Assembly (NCBI GenBank): GCA_964596775.1
Contig: CAZQVN010000026.1
Location: 1-50,065 of the forward strand
Direction of reading: 5' to 3'
Length of the DNA stretch: 50,065 nt
Source of the DNA: CAZQVN01 sp964596775
GTDB lineage: Bacteria > Eisenbacteria > RBG-16-71-46 > JABDJR01 > JAWXBZ01
Below the pieces are notes generated by a model, which was not told the origin of the DNA, made no database searches, and saw only the letters and a list, made by a program, of their open reading frames with translations. A program made the position numbers and the translations under genes. Each line of letters opens with the position of its first letter. The first letter of the stretch is position 1. This document shows positions 31,217-39,474 of this stretch, one piece after another.

Positions 31217-31801
31217 TCAGGGGCAGGTGGCCGCACTGGCCGCCGGCGGCGTGAACAGCACCGCGTCCGTGAGTCCGACCGAGAGATCGGAATTGAGGTC
31301 GAAGCAGAAACCGTAGGTGCTCGTCGAGAGCGGGCCCGTAAACTGCACCGCGTCGGCCAGCGACACAACGCAGGGAGGCGACGTCGTGCTGACGACATCG
31401 GGGCTCACCTGGCCGATCTGCTTGCAGAGAATGTTGTTGACGTACACCTGAATGGCCACTCCGCCGGAGATCGTGGCGGGATCGAGGCAACCGCCGCCGG
31501 CGATCCGGAAAACCGCCTGGCCGGAGGCATTGGTGACCTTGAACACCGAGGGATGCGGCTGCGAACTGCACCAGCAGGCCGCGGAATTGCCGTTGGCGGT
31601 ATACCGCAGCTCAACGAGAGCGTTGGCAAGGGGACCGGATGAACTGACGATGGTCATCGTCGTGTTCATGCTGCTGTCCGGCACGGCAACCACGTTGGGA
31701 ATCACGCTGAGGTTGCAATCCGGAATTCCGGCCAGGGCAGCGGACGCTGCGGTCACAAGAGCCGCGGACATGAGGGTGGCGAGTTTGAAACGCCGAACCA
31801 T
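31217..31801 (-). CDS. Exported protein with dockerin-like C-terminal motif
   Basis: A 194-residue protein. ATG 31801 has GGAGGTG 5 nt upstream. The signal peptide (1-25) ends AALAGIP. The mature part has several cysteines (ACWCSS, GGGCLDP, LCKQ, PPCVV) and beta-sandwich-like composition (ALVELRYTANGNS, VFKVTNASGQAVFRIAG). The C terminus contains CVVSLADAVQF and CFDLNSDLSVGLTDAVLF; the second matches the calcium-binding dockerin/EF-hand loop DxNxDxxVxxxDA. Such tails often end secreted proteins of uncultured diderms. It has its own promoter and terminator and stands alone. Function unknown. Confidence 0.8.
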   Translation of the reverse strand: MVRRFKLATLMSAALVTAASAALAGIPDCNLSVIPNVVAVPDSSMNTTMTIVSSSGPLANALVELRYTANGNSAACWCSSQPHPSVFKVTNASGQAVFRIAGGGCLDPATISGGVAIQVYVNNILCKQIGQVSPDVVSTTSPPCVVSLADAVQFTGPLSTSTYGFCFDLNSDLSVGLTDAVLFTPPAASAATCP

Positions 31802-31918
31802 GAGACACCTCCAGAGGGACGCAAGAAAACTGACCAACGCTGACTGTGAAGAGGGAGTGCTCACCCTCAACCACTCAGGAGACCGCCACGAGTCGGAGAG
31901 GTACTGCCAACGCGCGTT

Positions 31919-31947
31919 ATTCTATCCAATTGAACGGCAAGTTACAA
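31919..31947 (-). promoter_or_regulatory. Promoter of the dockerin-like gene
   Basis: Minus strand TTGTAA (31942-31947), 17-nt spacer, TAGAAT (31919-31924). Start near 31912, leader about 110 nt. The same AT-rich segment holds a direct repeat of TTACAAT at 31942 and 31954 that may serve the divergent peptidase gene. The remaining leader up to 32103 shows no other gene. Confidence 0.6.
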
Positions 31948-32103
31948 TGAAACTTACAATAAATGTTTGGCTTCGAGGCGCGTGGAACGGGCTGTCCCGG
32001 CGGAATGCGCCGGTTTCGGTCATTTGACCCGTTCGACGCGCACGAGCCCCCGCATCGGTCCGGAGCGGCCTCGGGGAGCCCCGGAGTCATCCCTCTGGAG
32101 AGG

Positions 32104-33972
32104 ATGGATATCTTGAAGTCTGAACGCAAATTCGCACTGATCGGGCTTGTCGTTGTGTTCCTTCCGATTACAGGCCCGGTTGCCAGGGCGACCGGGTCCG
32201 AAACCGGGCTCGACGGGACGCGCCTCATGGAGCACGTCCGGTTCCTGTCCTCGGACGACCTGGAGGGGCGGGCGACGGGGCAGCCCGGGGGGGAAAAGGC
32301 GGCGGAGTATGTGGCCGGGGCGTTCCGGGGCGTGGGACTGGATCCGGTGGCCGGCATGGACGGGTATCACCAGTTCTACGAAACGTCGGTGGCCGTGTCT
32401 CTGGGACCGGACAACTCGCTCACCATCCCCGGCGCCGGTGGCGACACCCGGGATCTCGTCCTCAACAAGGATTTCGTGCCCTTTGCGTTTTCGGCTTCCG
32501 CCCGGGTCACCGGCCCCGTTCTGTTTGCCGGGTACGGGATCACCGCCCCGGAGTTCGGCTATGACGACTATGCGGGGGTGGATGCCAGGGGGAAGATCGT
32601 CCTCGTGCTCCGCCATGAGCCGCGGGAGAACGACGAAAGTTCCGTTTTCGACGGGAGCAGGCATACCCGGCATGCGGAGTTCCGGGTCAAGGCCCGCAAC
32701 GCCCTCGACCACGGGGCTCTGGCGATACTCATCGTGGACGACCCCCTGAACCACGAGCCGAAGGACGAGCAGCTCGTTCGGTTCGGCAGCGGCGCGGCAT
32801 CGGAAGGAACCGTATCCATTCCCGCGCTGCACCTGCGCAGGGAATTCGCGGAATATCTATGGGGTGCCGGACGGCCCGGCAGGGTCATGAGCATGGAGTC
32901 CGTCCAGCGCGGCATCGATGACTCCATGGAACCGAACTCCTTCGTGACGTCCGAAACCCCGGTGACCCTGGAAACGGACATCCGGATCGAAACCCGGCGC
33001 ACCTCGAATGTCCTCGGCTGGCTCCCCCCCACCACGGGCAGCGGGACCGAGTACATCGTGATCGGCGCTCATTACGACCATCTCGGTTACGGGGGGCACT
33101 TCTCCCTGGCGCCTGATGATCGGGAAATCCACAACGGCGCCGACGACAACGCCTCCGGAACGGCCGGCCTGATCGAGATCGCGAGGGCTCTCATCCAGGA
33201 CCCGGCGCCCCGCAGGCGCGGCGTTCTCTTCGTCGCCTTTTCCGGAGAGGAGATCGGACTCCGGGGGTCGTCGTGGCTGGTGAGCCATCCTCCCCTCCCC
33301 CTCGACGGGGCCGTGGCCATGCTCAACATGGACATGATCGGGCGCCTGAAAGACCGGAAACTCACGATCGGGGGGGTGGGAACCTCGCCGCTGTTCCGTC
33401 CCCTGCTGGACCGACTCGCGTCCGGTAGGGATCTCGCCGCGGAGTACACCGAAAGCGGATACGGCCCCTCGGATCACAACTCCTTCTACTCCGCCGGCAT
33501 CCCGGTGCTCTTCTTCTTCACCGGCGCGCACGAGGACTATCATCGGCCGAGCGACGACTGGCAGCGGATCAACGCGGACGGCTTGGTCCAGGTGGCCGGC
33601 CTGGCCCTGGACGTGGCGCGGGAGCTGGTCATGGAAGCCCCGCCGGTTCCGTTTGCGGAGGCCGGCGAGGAGGAAACCGGCGGAAACTACGGCGGGGGAT
33701 CCGGAGGCTGGCTCGGGATCGTGCCCGGTTACGGGAGCGACAGCGGCGGCGTCGCGGTCACCGGCGTTCGCAGGAATGGCCCCGCCTGGAAGGCCGGCCT
33801 CGCCGCCGGCGACGTGATCGTGGGGTTTGCCGGAAAGGATGTGGCCGGCATCCACGATCTGCAGGACGGGCTGGACCGGACCCGGCCCGGGGACGAGGTT
33901 CGCGTCGACGTCCTTCGGGGAAAGGATCGCCGGAGTTTTCCGGTGACTCTCGGCAGCAGGAAGCAGCCATGA
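32104..33972 (+). CDS. M28-family zinc aminopeptidase with PA and PDZ domains
   Basis: A 622-residue exported peptidase. The N terminus has a hydrophobic signal (about 10-25). A PA insert lies around 130-270. The M28 catalytic part has all two-zinc ligands: GAHYDHLG (His, Asp), NGADDNASGT (bridging Asp), FSGEEIGLRGS (Glu-Glu), MLNMDMIG (Asp) and GAHEDYHRPSDD (His). A PDZ domain ends the protein (GVAVTGVRRNGPAWKAGLAA, GDVIVGFAGKDV). ATG 32104 is very close to GGAGAGG; TTG 32113 with better spacing may be the real start. It overlaps the ferredoxin gene by four bases. Confidence 0.92.
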   Translation: MDILKSERKFALIGLVVVFLPITGPVARATGSETGLDGTRLMEHVRFLSSDDLEGRATGQPGGEKAAEYVAGAFRGVGLDPVAGMDGYHQFYETSVAVSLGPDNSLTIPGAGGDTRDLVLNKDFVPFAFSASARVTGPVLFAGYGITAPEFGYDDYAGVDARGKIVLVLRHEPRENDESSVFDGSRHTRHAEFRVKARNALDHGALAILIVDDPLNHEPKDEQLVRFGSGAASEGTVSIPALHLRREFAEYLWGAGRPGRVMSMESVQRGIDDSMEPNSFVTSETPVTLETDIRIETRRTSNVLGWLPPTTGSGTEYIVIGAHYDHLGYGGHFSLAPDDREIHNGADDNASGTAGLIEIARALIQDPAPRRRGVLFVAFSGEEIGLRGSSWLVSHPPLPLDGAVAMLNMDMIGRLKDRKLTIGGVGTSPLFRPLLDRLASGRDLAAEYTESGYGPSDHNSFYSAGIPVLFFFTGAHEDYHRPSDDWQRINADGLVQVAGLALDVARELVMEAPPVPFAEAGEEETGGNYGGGSGGWLGIVPGYGSDSGGVAVTGVRRNGPAWKAGLAAGDVIVGFAGKDVAGIHDLQDGLDRTRPGDEVRVDVLRGKDRRSFPVTLGSRKQP

Positions 33973-34208
33973 CGTTCGTCATCACCGAACCCTGTCTCGG
34001 CGAGAAGAACCGGGCGTGCGTGGACGTCTGCCCGGTCGACTGCATCCACGACGGCGGGGACATGTTCTACATCGATCCCGTGGAGTGCATCGATTGCGCG
34101 GCCTGCGTTCCCGCCTGCCCGGTCGGCGCGATATTCATCGAGGCGGACGTTCCGGAAAAGTGGACCGCCTACGTGGCGCTCAACCGCGACTTCTTCCGGA
34201 AAAGCTGA
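33969..34208 (+). CDS. Ferredoxin with two iron-sulfur clusters
   Basis: A 79-residue soluble electron carrier. The N-terminal ligand set is C-x7-C-x3-C-P-x2-C (CLGEKNRACVDVCPVDC), as in seven-iron FdxA-type ferredoxins. The second is a classic CIDCAACVPACPVG, binding 4Fe-4S. ATG overlaps the peptidase stop (ATGA). The 3' end overlaps the convergent spermidine-synthase-like gene by 29 bases. Its electron partner is not visible nearby. Confidence 0.93.
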   Translation: MTFVITEPCLGEKNRACVDVCPVDCIHDGGDMFYIDPVECIDCAACVPACPVGAIFIEADVPEKWTAYVALNRDFFRKS

Positions 34209-34992
34209 ACAGGCGCACGGACGTCACGCCCGCCGCCGACTGCGCGAACCGCGTTCCGGGCGGGTCACGGCGGGACGAGGAAGGACTGCGGAGCAGCCGG
34301 TTCAGCGCCATGGCCACGTCGCCGCGCCGGATCGGGCGATCCGATCCGCAGACGACCCGGTGCGCGAACTCCCGCGTGGCCGCCGAAGCCCCGTGACGGA
34401 AGGACCGGGCCAGCGTTTCCATCGTCCGCCGCTCGCGGAGCGTGGCCGGCGAAATGAGGTTCGCCGCGTACACGCCCCCGGCGACGAGCCTGCGGCGGGC
34501 CAGCGCGGGCAGGCGGACGCCGGCCTCGGGGCGGCCGAGCCGTCCCCCCTCGGGCGCGTAGACGTCGTCGAGGATCGCGTGAAAGGACTCGCCGGTTCGC
34601 TCCAGCCAGCTTTCCGCGCGGTCCGCGACCAGCCGGATGCCCCGCACGTCCCTGCCGAGTTCGGAGCGGGCGGCGCGGCGGACGGCCGCGTCCGGCTCCA
34701 GGCCGGTGATCTCCGCCCCGGGGATCGCCGCCAGGATGAGTCGGGCCATGGTTCCGCCGCCGTAGCCGAGGATGGCAATGCGGGGCGTGCCGCCGTTCTG
34801 GACTTCGGAAACGAGGAACGGAGCCGCGGCGAGCAGCAGCCACGGAGTCGGCGTTCTCTCGGGACGCACCGAGCGCACGGCGTAGAGGGCTCCGCTGACC
34901 AGGAGTTTCACCCCCTCCCGATCCCGGACGACCTCCACGGAACCGAGTTCGGAACTTTCGGCGCGCAGGAGCCTGGCCTTCCGTATGGGCAC
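34180..34992 (-). CDS. Spermidine-synthase-like protein (class I methyltransferase fold)
   Basis: A 270-residue protein with a Rossmann SAM/decarboxy-SAM fold: IAILGYGGGTMARLIL (glycine-rich motif I), EITGLEPDAAV (acidic ribose contact) and HAILDDVYAPEGG (motif around the spermidine-synthase Asp). This is the SpeE-like layout, but the classic N-terminal DG motifs are weak, so it may be a methyltransferase or an aminopropyltransferase of other substrate. It starts 3 nt after the lysA stop and is probably co-transcribed. The C-terminal 40 residues are basic and may be disordered. Confidence 0.72.
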   Translation of the reverse strand: MPIRKARLLRAESSELGSVEVVRDREGVKLLVSGALYAVRSVRPERTPTPWLLLAAAPFLVSEVQNGGTPRIAILGYGGGTMARLILAAIPGAEITGLEPDAAVRRAARSELGRDVRGIRLVADRAESWLERTGESFHAILDDVYAPEGGRLGRPEAGVRLPALARRRLVAGGVYAANLISPATLRERRTMETLARSFRHGASAATREFAHRVVCGSDRPIRRGDVAMALNRLLRSPSSSRRDPPGTRFAQSAAGVTSVRLFSFSGRSRG

Positions 34993-34995
34993 GGG

Positions 34996-36246
34996 CTAGA
35001 TGGACTCTCCGCCCAGGAGATCCTCGATCGTCTCGCGGCGCCGGACGATGCGCCAGCCGCCGTCCTCCACGAGTACTTCCGCGGCGCGGGGGCGGGTGTT
35101 GTAATTCGAAGCCATCGTGAATCCGTAGGCCCCGGCATCGCGGAACAGCACGAGTTCGCCGGCCTCGAGACGAGGCATCCTCCGCCCCTTCGCGAGAAAG
35201 TCGCCGCTCTCGCAGATCGGGCCGACAAGGTCGGTTTCCGCTTCCTCGCGGTCCGCGCTCCGGCGGACCGGCAGCGCCTCGTGCCACGCCCCGTAGAGCG
35301 ACGGACGGATCAGGTCGTTCATCCCCGCGTCCAGAATGGTGAACAGGCGCTCCCCGGTCGTCTTGACGTCGATCACGCGGGCCACGAGAAACCCGGCGGG
35401 GCCGGCCAGGTAGCGGCCCGGTTCGAAGAACAGTTCCGGAGACGGGCCGGGCAGGATCCCGGAAAGCCCAGCCGCGAGCTCCGCGGGGGCGGGAGGGGTT
35501 TCATCACTGTAGGAAATGCCGAGCCCCCCGCCCAGGTTGACGGATTCGATGTGAACACCCGCCTCGCGGAACGCGCCGACCGCGTCGCGGGCCCGGGCGG
35601 CCGACTGGAGAAACGGGTCGAGGGTGGTGATCTGGGAGCCGAAGTGGACGTGGATCCCCTTGACCCGGACGGAACCGGATGGACCGGCGGCGGCGGCGAG
35701 AGCCAGGGCTTCCTCGAGAGGCACGCCGAACTTCGTGCCCTTCGTTCCGGTTTCCGTATAGGCATGGGTCTTTCCGACGACCCCCGGCGTGATCCGGAAC
35801 GCCACGTCGGCGGTGACCCCCATGCGCGCGGCCACCTTCCCGAGCCGGGCGAACTCGCCGGGGGACTCGATGTTCACGAGGCGGATCCGGTGCGACAGCG
35901 CCGCCTCCAGTTCCTCGTCCGTCTTGCCGACCCCGGCGAAGACGATCCGGTCCGGCGGTATCCCGGCACGGATCGCGCGTATCAACTCCCCGCCCGACAC
36001 GACGTCGGCGCCTGCGCCGGCGCGGGCGAGGACGCCGAGCACGGCAAGATTGGAGTTGGCCTTCACGGAAAAGAGGATCCGGTGCGGGCGGTCGCGGAAC
36101 GCTTCATCCAGGGCACGAAACCGGGCTTCGAGTCCGGCGCGGGAATACAGGTAGAGCGGCGTGCCGCAGTCGGCGGCGATATCCTCGACCGGAACGGAGT
36201 CCACCCGGAGCGCGTCGCCTTCGTAGGCGAGACTGGAGGTCAGCAT
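34996..36246 (-). CDS. lysA: Diaminopimelate decarboxylase
   Basis: Converts meso-diaminopimelate to L-lysine, last step of lysine synthesis. The 416-residue fold-III PLP enzyme has the PLP lysine in FSVKANSNL, the phosphate loop VNLGGGLGISY, HVHFGSQI, and the DAPDC-specific ICESGDFLAKGRRMP with the active-site Cys from the partner subunit. ATG 36246 has no Shine-Dalgarno; a TAAGAT hexamer ends 6 nt before it. Overall sequence favours LysA over related ornithine or carboxynorspermidine decarboxylases, though its neighbour is SpeE-like. Confidence 0.93.
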   Translation of the reverse strand: MLTSSLAYEGDALRVDSVPVEDIAADCGTPLYLYSRAGLEARFRALDEAFRDRPHRILFSVKANSNLAVLGVLARAGAGADVVSGGELIRAIRAGIPPDRIVFAGVGKTDEELEAALSHRIRLVNIESPGEFARLGKVAARMGVTADVAFRITPGVVGKTHAYTETGTKGTKFGVPLEEALALAAAAGPSGSVRVKGIHVHFGSQITTLDPFLQSAARARDAVGAFREAGVHIESVNLGGGLGISYSDETPPAPAELAAGLSGILPGPSPELFFEPGRYLAGPAGFLVARVIDVKTTGERLFTILDAGMNDLIRPSLYGAWHEALPVRRSADREEAETDLVGPICESGDFLAKGRRMPRLEAGELVLFRDAGAYGFTMASNYNTRPRAAEVLVEDGGWRIVRRRETIEDLLGGESI

Positions 36247-36252
36247 CGGCGC

Positions 36253-36301
36253 ATCTTAGCACCTGTGATAACCTGCTTCGACGGTTTACCGGCATCACAG
36301 G
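36253..36301 (-). promoter_or_regulatory. lysA promoter with flanking inverted repeat
   Basis: Minus strand TAAGAT (36253-36258) ends 6 nt before the lysA ATG; a weak -35 TCGAAG is at 36276-36281 (spacer 17). CCTGTGAT (36262-36269) and ATCACAGG (36294-36301) are exact 8-bp inverted repeats that bracket the -35, a likely operator. Downstream on the plus strand CCGGAAC (36321) and GTTCCGG (36339) form another dyad before the SDR gene. Confidence 0.45.
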
Positions 36302-36407
36302 ATCGAGAATGGACGCGGCGCCGGAACCGGAGGCACCAGTTCCGGAGTCGCGCCCTCTGCGCCACCCGGCCCCGGTGCCCGGGGCCCGCCACGAACGAGG
36401 AGACAGG

Positions 36408-37199
36408 ATGGATCTCGGAATTCAGGGAAAGAACGCGCTGGTGACCGGAGCCTCCTCGGGGCTGGGCTTCGCCACGGCCCGGACGCTGGCCGCGGAGGGG
36501 GCCCGCGTGGTCATCGTGTCCCGATCGAAGGACAACATCGAAAAGGCCGCGTCGGCGATCCACGCCGATTCCGGCGCGGACGTGGCACCGCTGACCGCGG
36601 ACCTCGCGGACACCGACACGATTCCGGAGCTGGTCCATCGGGCCGCCGAGGCATTCGGGCCGATCTCCGTCCTGGTGGCCAACGCGGGGGGACCGCCCGC
36701 CGGTCGCTTCGAGAATCTCGAGGCGGACCGCTTCGACGTGGCCTACCGGCTGACGCTCCTGTCCACGGTGGAGTTGTGCCGCGGTGTCCTGCCGGGCATG
36801 AAGACGGCCGGATGGGGGCGCATCGTGGCCATCACGTCCACCTCGGTCAAGCAGCCGATCGACGGGCTGCTCCTCTCCAACACGTTCCGGCCGGGGCTGA
36901 CCGGATTTCTCAAGACGCTGTCCCGCGAAATCGGCGGGTTCGGCATCACGGTCAATTCCGTGGCGCCCGGCTACACGGACACGGAGCGGCTGGCGGTCCT
37001 CGTCGCCAAGACGGCGAAGGACCGGGGAATCTCCGAGGACCAGGTCCTCGTGGAGTGGGCGAAGGGAACGGCGGTCGGCCGGATCGGCACGCCGGAAGAG
37101 GTGGCCGCGGCCGTGGCGTGGCTCTGCTCGCGGCAGGCCGGCTACATTTCGGGAACGGTGCTGTCGGTGGACGGAGGCCGGACGGCGGGGCTTTTGTAA
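36408..37199 (+). CDS. Short-chain dehydrogenase-like protein lacking the YxxxK motif
   Basis: A 263-residue Rossmann protein. NAD(P) binding is clear: VTGASSGLGFATA (TGxxxGxG), VSRSKDNIE and LVANAGGPPAG. The catalytic Ser region is ITSTSVKQPIDGL, but where classical SDRs have YxxSK the sequence is LSNTFRPGLTGF, so the Tyr and Lys are absent. A recognised subgroup of SDRs shares this SNxxRxG spelling. ATG 36408 has GAGGAG upstream. It is divergent from lysA. Enzyme activity is uncertain; fold is not. Confidence 0.88.
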   Translation: MDLGIQGKNALVTGASSGLGFATARTLAAEGARVVIVSRSKDNIEKAASAIHADSGADVAPLTADLADTDTIPELVHRAAEAFGPISVLVANAGGPPAGRFENLEADRFDVAYRLTLLSTVELCRGVLPGMKTAGWGRIVAITSTSVKQPIDGLLLSNTFRPGLTGFLKTLSREIGGFGITVNSVAPGYTDTERLAVLVAKTAKDRGISEDQVLVEWAKGTAVGRIGTPEEVAAAVAWLCSRQAGYISGTVLSVDGGRTAGLL

Positions 37200-37227
37200 C
37201 CGCGCCCCCGGCCCATGCGAAGGCGGG

Positions 37228-37437
37228 CTACCCTCTCGTCCAGGGATCCTCGGCGTAGAGATGGCCCGGCGCCTGGTCGGACNNNNNNNNNNNNNNNNNN
37301 NNNNNNNNNNNNNNNNNNNNNNNNNNNNNNNNNNNNNNNNNNNNNNNNNNNNNNNNNNNNNNNNNNNNNNNNNNNNNNNNNNCTACCCTCTCGTCCAGGG
37401 ATCCTCGGCGTAGAGATGGCCCGGCGCCTGGTCGGAC
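37228..37437. other. Scaffold gap (100 N) with duplicated flanks
   Basis: Bases 37283-37382 are N. The 55 bases before (37228-37282) and after (37383-37437) are identical. Two contigs with an unmerged overlap were joined, so the true genome probably has one copy and no gap. The duplicated bases are the 3' end of the E1 alpha gene. Confidence 0.93.
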
Positions 37438-38426
37438 GCCGGGAACGGGCTGGACCGGGCGAACTCCACATCCTCGTCGAGTTCGCGATTGAGGTCGGCC
37501 TCGACCTTTGCGAAATCGCGCTTCGTGAATCCGGCCTCGGCCAGGAGATACTCCTCGAACCGCCGGATCGGATCCCTTTCCGCCCACTCCTCGAGCAGGG
37601 CCCGCGGCACATACTTGAAATCGTCGTGGGCCGCGTGCCCCTGCATCCGCATCGTGATCGCCTCGACCAGGGTCGGACCCTCGCCGGCCCGTGCGCGCTC
37701 CACGGATCGGCGGACCGTTTCGTACACCGCGAGGACGTCGTTTCCGTCCACGCGCTCTCCGTAGATCCCGTACCCCTTCGCCCGCTTCACGAATTCCGTG
37801 CAGCCGGTCTGCATCCGCGTCGGCGTGGAATAGGCGTAACCGTTGTTTTCGAGGATCAGGACGAACGGCGCCTTCATCACCGCGGCGTAGTTCAGCCCCT
37901 CGTGGAACTCCCCGGTCGAGGAACCGCCGTCGCCGATGTAGGTCATCGTCACCGTGTTCCTTCCCTGGGCGCGCGCGGCCAGCCCCATCCCCACCATGAC
38001 CGGGATCAGCGACCCGAGCATGCTGATCGGGGCCACGAACCCGCGGGAGAGGTCGCCGAAGTGGGTGTTGAGGTCGCGGCCGTGCGTGGGCCCGTCCTTC
38101 CGGGCCATGTACTGGCAGAAGATTTCGCGGGGACGCACGCCGCGGACGAACATGGCCCCCATGTTCCGGATCAGCGGGGCCACGAAATCCCCTTCCGACA
38201 GGGCCATGGCCGAGGCCACGGTGAGCCCTTCCTGCCCGTGACCGGAGTAGACGCCGCCGACGACTTCGTTCTGCCGGTAGAGGATGGCCAGGCGGTCGTC
38301 GACCATCCGGGCCAACCGCGTGTAGCGATACAGCTCGAGAAGAAACTCCCGCGGGTATTTCGATCCGGCCGCCGGGCGCGCGTCGGGTCGCGCCGCGGTG
38401 CGTTCCGGGCTTTTCCGTGCCGTCAT
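37383..38426 (-). CDS. Thiamine-diphosphate 2-oxoacid dehydrogenase E1 component, alpha subunit
   Basis: A 347-residue E1 alpha. The ThDP-binding motif runs from GDGGSSTGEFHEGLN to ILENNGYAYSTP (GDG-x~26-NN). Other typical blocks are GGVYSGHGQEG, GRDLNTHFGDL and the tail EDPWTRG. ATG 38426 follows GGAAGG with 6-nt spacing. The TAG at 37383-37385 is the first codon after the N gap and occurs also in the copy before it, so the gene is complete. Pyruvate, branched-chain or acetoin substrates cannot be told apart, and no beta subunit or E2 is seen nearby. Confidence 0.9.
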   Translation of the reverse strand: MTARKSPERTAARPDARPAAGSKYPREFLLELYRYTRLARMVDDRLAILYRQNEVVGGVYSGHGQEGLTVASAMALSEGDFVAPLIRNMGAMFVRGVRPREIFCQYMARKDGPTHGRDLNTHFGDLSRGFVAPISMLGSLIPVMVGMGLAARAQGRNTVTMTYIGDGGSSTGEFHEGLNYAAVMKAPFVLILENNGYAYSTPTRMQTGCTEFVKRAKGYGIYGERVDGNDVLAVYETVRRSVERARAGEGPTLVEAITMRMQGHAAHDDFKYVPRALLEEWAERDPIRRFEEYLLAEAGFTKRDFAKVEADLNRELDEDVEFARSSPFPASDQAPGHLYAEDPWTRG

Positions 38427-38496
38427 TGCGATCCTTCCGGTTGGGCGAAAACGGGATTGTGCCACATGCGGAACCGGGCATCCAGCACGGGGGGCC

Positions 38497-39414
38497 CTAC
38501 CTGCCGCCGTTTCCGCCGAAACCCGACAGCAGGTTCCGGAAGACGTGGCCGGCAATGCGCGGGTTTTCCTTGAGCCGTCTCACCGAGTAGGCGTACCACT
38601 GGGCTCCGAACGGAACGTACACCCTGAGCCGGTGACCCGCGTCGAGAATGGACTGGCGGAGCCCCTCGGTCACGCCGAGCAGCATCTGGAATTCGTACTG
38701 GGTGCGTGTCAGTTTCAGGCGCGCGACCGTCTCGAAGCCGGCCCGGACCAGCGCCTCGTCGTGGGTGGCGATGCCGACGTAGCACCCGGCTCCGAGCAGG
38801 CGGTCGATCATCCGGATGTAGTTCTCGTTGATCTCGTCATGATCCTGGAACGCCAGCTCGGGAGGCTCCACGTAGATCCCCTTGCAGACGCGGACGTTCG
38901 GCTTCAGCGGCAGCAGGCTCTCGATGTCGTCCATGCTCCTCCGGAGATAGGCCTGGAGGACGACTCCGACGTTGTCGTGCTTCTCGCGCAGGCGGCGGTA
39001 CAGGTTCAGGGTGTCCGTCGTGCAGCCGGAATCCTCCATGTCGATGCGGATGAAATTCCCGCACTCCGCGGCGCGGATCACGAGGTTTTCGACGAGGCGA
39101 TGGCAGAGATCGGGGTCGACGTGGAGCCCGAACGACGTCAGCTTGATCGAGATGTTGGAGTCGTAGGACCCGGAATGGATGGCCGTGAGCGCCTCGTCGT
39201 ACGCCATGGCGGTGGCGGTGGCCTCCTCGCTCCGGGTGATAAACTCGCCGAGCACGTCGAGGGTGACCATCATGCCGCGGCCGTTGAGGTCGCGGACGGT
39301 GGCGAGGGCGGATTCGAGATTGTCGCCGGCGATGTAGCGCGCGGAAAAGCGGCGCACGATGGGGCGCGGAACAATGGGCAGGAGCCCGGCGATGGTTCTG
39401 TCGAGGAGATTCAC
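38497..39414 (-). CDS. putA: Proline dehydrogenase (monofunctional)
   Basis: A 305-residue FAD enzyme oxidising proline to pyrroline-5-carboxylate and passing electrons to quinones. Barrel motifs are SIKLTSFGLHVD, FIRIDMEDSGCTTDT, VCKGIYVEPPELA, GIATHDEALV and the family's diagnostic end YVPFGAQWYAYSVRRLKENP. It lacks the aldehyde dehydrogenase part of bifunctional PutA. GTG 39414 has no Shine-Dalgarno; TAAAAT ends 7 nt upstream. It precedes the E1 alpha gene by 70 bases on the same strand. Confidence 0.92.
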   Translation of the reverse strand: MNLLDRTIAGLLPIVPRPIVRRFSARYIAGDNLESALATVRDLNGRGMMVTLDVLGEFITRSEEATATAMAYDEALTAIHSGSYDSNISIKLTSFGLHVDPDLCHRLVENLVIRAAECGNFIRIDMEDSGCTTDTLNLYRRLREKHDNVGVVLQAYLRRSMDDIESLLPLKPNVRVCKGIYVEPPELAFQDHDEINENYIRMIDRLLGAGCYVGIATHDEALVRAGFETVARLKLTRTQYEFQMLLGVTEGLRQSILDAGHRLRVYVPFGAQWYAYSVRRLKENPRIAGHVFRNLLSGFGGNGGR

Positions 39415-39421
39415 GCGGCAA

Positions 39422-39450
39422 ATTTTACCAGAGCGCCGGCACGCCGGGAA
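39422..39450 (-). promoter_or_regulatory. Putative leaderless promoter of the proline dehydrogenase gene
   Basis: Minus strand TTCCCG (39445-39450), 17-nt spacer, TAAAAT (39422-39427, 5 of 6), ending 7 nt before the GTG start. The -35 is weak. Confidence 0.45.
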
Positions 39451-39474
39451 CGGGTGACGGACGGGAGGAGACTC

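Noticed and set aside
36262..36301. A CRP site (TGTGA...TCACA) at lysA
   Set aside because: The half-sites are 26 bases apart instead of 6, so a CRP dimer could not bind them as one site.
34360..36444. A 694-codon plus-strand open frame across lysA
   Set aside because: It is the antisense of lysA and the spermidine-synthase-like gene. No domain is recognisable.
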